The notes under the pieces are model-generated. The model made no database searches and had not been told where the DNA came from. It was given only the letters and a program-made list of their open reading frames with translations. Below, one piece after another: positions 15,457 through 18,190 of a stretch of DNA of 18,190 nucleotides. Every line of letters begins with the position of its first letter. Position 1 is the stretch's first letter. The position numbers were made by a program, and so were the translations under genes. Origin of the DNA: Methylotenera sp. (GTDB lineage: Bacteria > Pseudomonadota > Gammaproteobacteria > Burkholderiales > Methylophilaceae); the NCBI GenBank assembly GCA_027310735.1, contig DAIDAH010000022.1:1-18190 (forward strand), read 5' to 3'.

Positions 15457-16548
15457 ATGGCAATCTCAGAACTCATTATCCAAACTACACTAAAACTCTG
15501 CATAGATCCTAACACTGGCAAGGACTTCATCACTAGTAAGTCAGCCAAAAACATCCAAATCTCTGGCAACAATGTAAGTCTGGATGTTGTACTGGGTTAT
15601 CCTGCCAAGAGTCAATTTGATTCTGTAAAAAAACTGGTACATGACGCGCTTGCAACCATCGACGGTATCGGTAATATCAGCATTAACATTGGCAGCCGCA
15701 TTGTTGCGCATAAAGCCCAGCAAGGTGTTGGCTTGTTACCGAATGTAAAAAACATTATCGCAGTTGCGTCTGGCAAAGGCGGCGTTGGCAAGTCAACAAC
15801 TTCTGTGAACCTGGCTTTAGCCCTAGCCGCTGAAGGTGCAAGCGTAGGCTTACTGGATGCCGATATTTACGGCCCCAGTCAACCACAAATGCTAGGCATT
15901 AGTGCTGGTAAGCCAGAGAGCATCGATGGAAAAAGCATGGAACCTATGCAGGCACACGGCATTCAAGCAATGTCAATTGGCTTTTTAATCGACAACGATA
16001 CACCTATGGTATGGCGTGGCCCAATGGTCACAGGTGCATTAGAACAACTATTACGTGAAACTAACTGGAAGGATTTAGATTACCTCATTATCGACTTGCC
16101 ACCTGGCACAGGCGACATTCAGTTAACGCTCGCACAAAAAATCCCAGTCACGGGAGCAGTCATTGTCACTACACCTCAAGACATTGCTTTGCTTGATGCG
16201 CGCAAAGGTTTAAAAATGTTTGAGAAAGTCGGCATTCCTATTTTAGGCATAGTCGAAAACATGAGCACACACATTTGTAGCAAGTGCGGTCATGAGGAGC
16301 ACATTTTTGGCTCTGGGGGCGCGGCTTTAATGTGCAAGGATTACAACGTTGACCTATTGGGCAGCCTACCATTAGACATTAAAATTCGTGAACAATCGGA
16401 TGGTGGCAAGCCAACAGTAGTCACCGAGCCGAATGGTCAGATAGCCGCCATTTACAAGCAGATTGCACGTGCTGCCGCCATTAAAATTGCCAATGCTAGC
16501 TTGGATCACAGCAGTAAGTTTCCTAACATCGTAATTCAAAATACTTAA
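15457..16548 (+). CDS. mrp: Iron-sulfur cluster carrier protein Mrp/ApbC (P-loop NTPase)
   Basis: Cytosolic ParA/MinD-like ATPase that binds a [4Fe-4S] cluster at a dimer interface and delivers it to target apoproteins. Residues about 5-80 form a MIP18/DUF59 domain. The deviant Walker A motif is SGKGGVGKST (about 105-114). A DADIYGPSQP switch region follows, then a Walker B-like LIIDLPPGTGD. The cluster-binding pair is C274-x-x-C277 in ICSKCGHEEHIFG. The 363-residue length is normal. Its divergent pairing with metG is conserved in E. coli. The Fe-S-rich operon 5 kb away is a plausible but unproven client. Confidence 0.96.
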   Translation: MAISELIIQTTLKLCIDPNTGKDFITSKSAKNIQISGNNVSLDVVLGYPAKSQFDSVKKLVHDALATIDGIGNISINIGSRIVAHKAQQGVGLLPNVKNIIAVASGKGGVGKSTTSVNLALALAAEGASVGLLDADIYGPSQPQMLGISAGKPESIDGKSMEPMQAHGIQAMSIGFLIDNDTPMVWRGPMVTGALEQLLRETNWKDLDYLIIDLPPGTGDIQLTLAQKIPVTGAVIVTTPQDIALLDARKGLKMFEKVGIPILGIVENMSTHICSKCGHEEHIFGSGGAALMCKDYNVDLLGSLPLDIKIREQSDGGKPTVVTEPNGQIAAIYKQIARAAAIKIANASLDHSSKFPNIVIQNT

Positions 16549-16565
16549 TCTGATGAGATTTTTAA

Positions 16566-16592
16566 ATTGGGGCGATCTATCATAGCCCCAAT
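16566..16592 (-). terminator. Terminator-like hairpin between mrp and the esterase gene
   Basis: ATTGGGGC (16566-16573) and GCCCCAAT (16585-16592) form a perfect 8-bp stem around 11 bases. On the minus strand it is followed by TTTAAAAATC, a weak T tract that suits the esterase transcript. On the plus strand no T run follows, though it is the only candidate after mrp. Confidence 0.55.
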
Positions 16593-16628
16593 CGTTGGCT
16601 TAGAACAATGAGATTACAACATCTTCAC

Positions 16629-17267
16629 TCAGACTTTAGCTAAAAAGCCCAATTTCACAAGTGCTTTACGCAAGCCTTTTTCTACAATTCGATAACCCTC
16701 AGCATTAGGATGTATCTGATCAGATTTCAATCCATTTTTTGATAACACATCTGAAAAAACCTCTGCAATTAAAGGTGTATCAGTTTCTTGTGCAAGTTTT
16801 TCATAAAGTGGATGATCAGAAAGACTACCGAAAGCAGCGCCTATCGGGCTAAATGCTGGAATCGCAAGCAAAACAGTTGGAATGCTTTTGGCCTTGCTTT
16901 GCGCCAATATCGCTTTTAAGTTTTTTGTAGTCTCTTCTTCAGGCACATGCTGAAGAAAATCGTTGCCGCCTAACTCTACAATCAGCAGATCAACTCTATG
17001 CTCGCTAAGCAAGTCAGGCAGACGATCTAAACCATTTAACGATGTATTACCAGGCACACCTGCATTAATTACGTTCCACCCAGTATCACTGGCAAGCATG
17101 CTTGCATAATCCTGATCTTTGTCTGCCCCTGTACCGTAAGTCAGGCTATCACCCAGAATCAGCACCGTCGACTGTGCCGGAATAGCCGCGTAATGTTTAT
17201 TGCCACCACAAGCAATAACGAGAATTGATAAGCAAGCAATTAAAAACAGATTTTTGAATCGTTTCAC
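16629..17267 (-). CDS. GDSL/SGNH-family esterase lipoprotein (TesA/arylesterase-like)
   Basis: An SGNH hydrolase acting on an ester or thioester bond of unknown substrate. All four SGNH blocks are visible: GDS at 39-41 with S41 as nucleophile (LILGDSLTYGTG), the glycine of block II in NAGVPGNTS, GGND in block III (VELGGNDFLQ), and D183-x-x-H186 in block V (SDQIHPNAEGYR). I chose the GTG at 17267. A GGGAG ribosome-binding site precedes it closely, and the protein then begins with a compact lipoprotein signal, KRFKNLFLIACLSILVIAC, with lipobox VIAC at C20. An in-frame TTG at 17291 would add eight residues but has no ribosome-binding site. The protein is therefore probably anchored in the periplasmic face of the envelope. 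It starts 42 bases after the PQQ dehydrogenase stop, suggesting one transcript. Confidence 0.88.
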   Translation of the reverse strand: MKRFKNLFLIACLSILVIACGGNKHYAAIPAQSTVLILGDSLTYGTGADKDQDYASMLASDTGWNVINAGVPGNTSLNGLDRLPDLLSEHRVDLLIVELGGNDFLQHVPEEETTKNLKAILAQSKAKSIPTVLLAIPAFSPIGAAFGSLSDHPLYEKLAQETDTPLIAEVFSDVLSKNGLKSDQIHPNAEGYRIVEKGLRKALVKLGFLAKV

Positions 17268-17309
17268 TCTTAACTCTCCCACTCCAGACAATCTTATAAA
17301 TACATCAAA

Positions 17310-18190
17310 TTACTTACTCAACGCATAGACCACAATATTATCACCTGCAGTGTAGCCAAAAATAGCATTTCCGCCAGCAGCTACTGCAATATATTGAACA
17401 CCGTCGATTTCATAGCTGATTGGTGGCGCATTCACCCCAGCATTCACTTTAGTTTGCCACAACAAATCTCCCGTATTGCTATTGTAGGCATTGAAGTTTC
17501 CGCTACCCTCGCCCATAAACAGTAAACCAGTACTTGTAGCTAATAAACCGCCGGTTAATGGCTGGTCTGTCTTAACCTGCCAATGCATTTTTCCTGTAGA
17601 TAGATCAATAGCAGACAATACCCCCCAACGCGGGTCTTTGGTTGGCTCAGATGATGCATAACGGATTGCTGGCAAGCCATTCTTGGCAGGCTCTTCCACT
17701 AGCGTATATTTAATCGGTGCATGAATCGCAGAAACAAAACTGGTTTGCTTGATTTCATCCAAAGCACTTGGCCCCCAATTAGCGCCGCCTAAAATACCCG
17801 GATAAAGTACAGTGCCTTCATGACTCGCTTTGGCAAACATATTTTTTTGCGGAACAAACGCATCAGACTTCATTAACAGCTGACCGGTTGCTCTGTCATT
17901 CACATAATACCAGCCGGTTTTACTGGCTTGTCCTACAGCAGGAATGGTTTTTCCGTCTTTAATGTAATTGAACAACACTGGTGGGCTGGCTAAATCATAA
18001 CCCCAAACATCATGCGGCACTTGCTGGTAATACCATTTTAGCTTGCCTGTTTCGGTATCCAGAGCCACTAATGAAACGGTATAAAGATTATCACCCGGAC
18101 GTGAAATATCATTCATTTGCGGGGATGGATTTCCTGTACCAAAGTATAACGTGTTGGTTTTGGTATCAATGGCAGGCGTACTCCAAGCAG
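17310..18190 (-). CDS. PQQ-dependent dehydrogenase, C-terminal part (5' end outside window)
   Basis: Periplasmic quinoprotein of the alcohol/sugar dehydrogenase beta-propeller family. The frame stays open to the right edge (292 codons visible). The internal ATG at 18116 is not the start, because the preceding codons encode the conserved AWSTPAID...LYFGTGNPSP segment. Propeller tryptophan-docking repeats are visible: DTETGKLKWYYQQVPHDVWG, DLSTGKMHWQVKTDQPLTGG and NSNTGDLLWQTKVNAGVNAP. The end VAAGGNAIFGYTAGDNIVVYALSK lacks the C-terminal cytochrome c domain of quinohemoprotein alcohol dehydrogenases, so electrons would go to a separate cytochrome or quinone. It does not show the methanol dehydrogenase (MxaF/XoxF) sequence pattern, so the substrate is unknown. 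The active-site Asp and the Ca/lanthanide ligands lie outside the window. Confidence 0.9.
   Translation of the reverse strand, partial: AWSTPAIDTKTNTLYFGTGNPSPQMNDISRPGDNLYTVSLVALDTETGKLKWYYQQVPHDVWGYDLASPPVLFNYIKDGKTIPAVGQASKTGWYYVNDRATGQLLMKSDAFVPQKNMFAKASHEGTVLYPGILGGANWGPSALDEIKQTSFVSAIHAPIKYTLVEEPAKNGLPAIRYASSEPTKDPRWGVLSAIDLSTGKMHWQVKTDQPLTGGLLATSTGLLFMGEGSGNFNAYNSNTGDLLWQTKVNAGVNAPPISYEIDGVQYIAVAAGGNAIFGYTAGDNIVVYALSK

Noticed and set aside
17268..17291. Upstream TTG start for the esterase
   Set aside because: It has no ribosome-binding site and would put extra residues before the lipoprotein signal; the GTG at 17267 has GGGAG upstream and gives a standard signal peptide.
18114..18116. 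ATG as the start of the PQQ dehydrogenase
   Set aside because: Upstream codons in the same frame continue the conserved propeller sequence to the window edge, so the ATG is internal.
17310..18190. Methanol dehydrogenase (XoxF/MxaF) identity
   Set aside because: The GNPSPQMNDISRPGDNLYT and HDVWGYD segments fit the broader PQQ alcohol/sugar dehydrogenase group; I do not see the methanol dehydrogenase pattern in the visible part.

Overview
The window looks like chromosome from a methylotrophic betaproteobacterium of the Methylophilaceae (Methylotenera/Methylophilus type). The grounds are moderate GC, Gram-negative housekeeping genes, a PQQ-dependent dehydrogenase, and a small cytochrome that matches, from memory, cytochrome c'' of Methylophilus methylotrophus almost residue by residue around the heme. 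The genus is an inference. I see no tRNA, rRNA, CRISPR array, insertion sequence or phage gene.

Layout. (1) 1-2250, minus: 5' three-quarters of aceE (pyruvate dehydrogenase E1), running off the left edge. (2) 2518-3975, plus: M17 leucyl aminopeptidase, divergent from aceE, followed by its own hairpin terminator. (3) 4106-6004, minus: ppiD, a membrane-anchored periplasmic prolyl isomerase/chaperone, with a strong terminator at 4044-4077. (4) 6479-6922, plus: cytochrome c''-like protein with a clear sigma-70 promoter. (5) 6923-7605: 683 bases without a convincing gene, holding several hairpins. (6) 7606-12556, plus: a tight three-gene operon that is the remarkable part of the window. (7) 12611-13099, minus: glycine-zipper protein with a His/Lys-rich tail. 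(8) 13221-15275, minus: metG, divergent from mrp (15457-16548, plus), a pairing also found in E. coli. (9) 17310-18190 and 16629-17267, minus: 3' part of a PQQ-dependent dehydrogenase followed by a GDSL esterase lipoprotein.

The three-gene operon reads as a regulated transmembrane electron-transfer chain. Gene one is a cytosolic fusion of a thioredoxin-reductase-fold FAD/NAD(P) oxidoreductase, two cyclic-nucleotide-binding domains and a four-cluster [4Fe-4S] ferredoxin domain. Gene two is a membrane protein with two His-x13-His helices, the pattern of a di-heme b protein. Gene three has an N-terminal FHA domain, one membrane helix and a periplasmic decaheme cytochrome c domain. The implied route is NAD(P)H > FAD > Fe-S > heme b > ten c hemes, with cyclic nucleotides and an FHA interaction as possible controls. 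I know of no characterised pathway with this architecture. The electron route, its direction and the regulation are inference. The cofactor motifs and gene order are seen directly.
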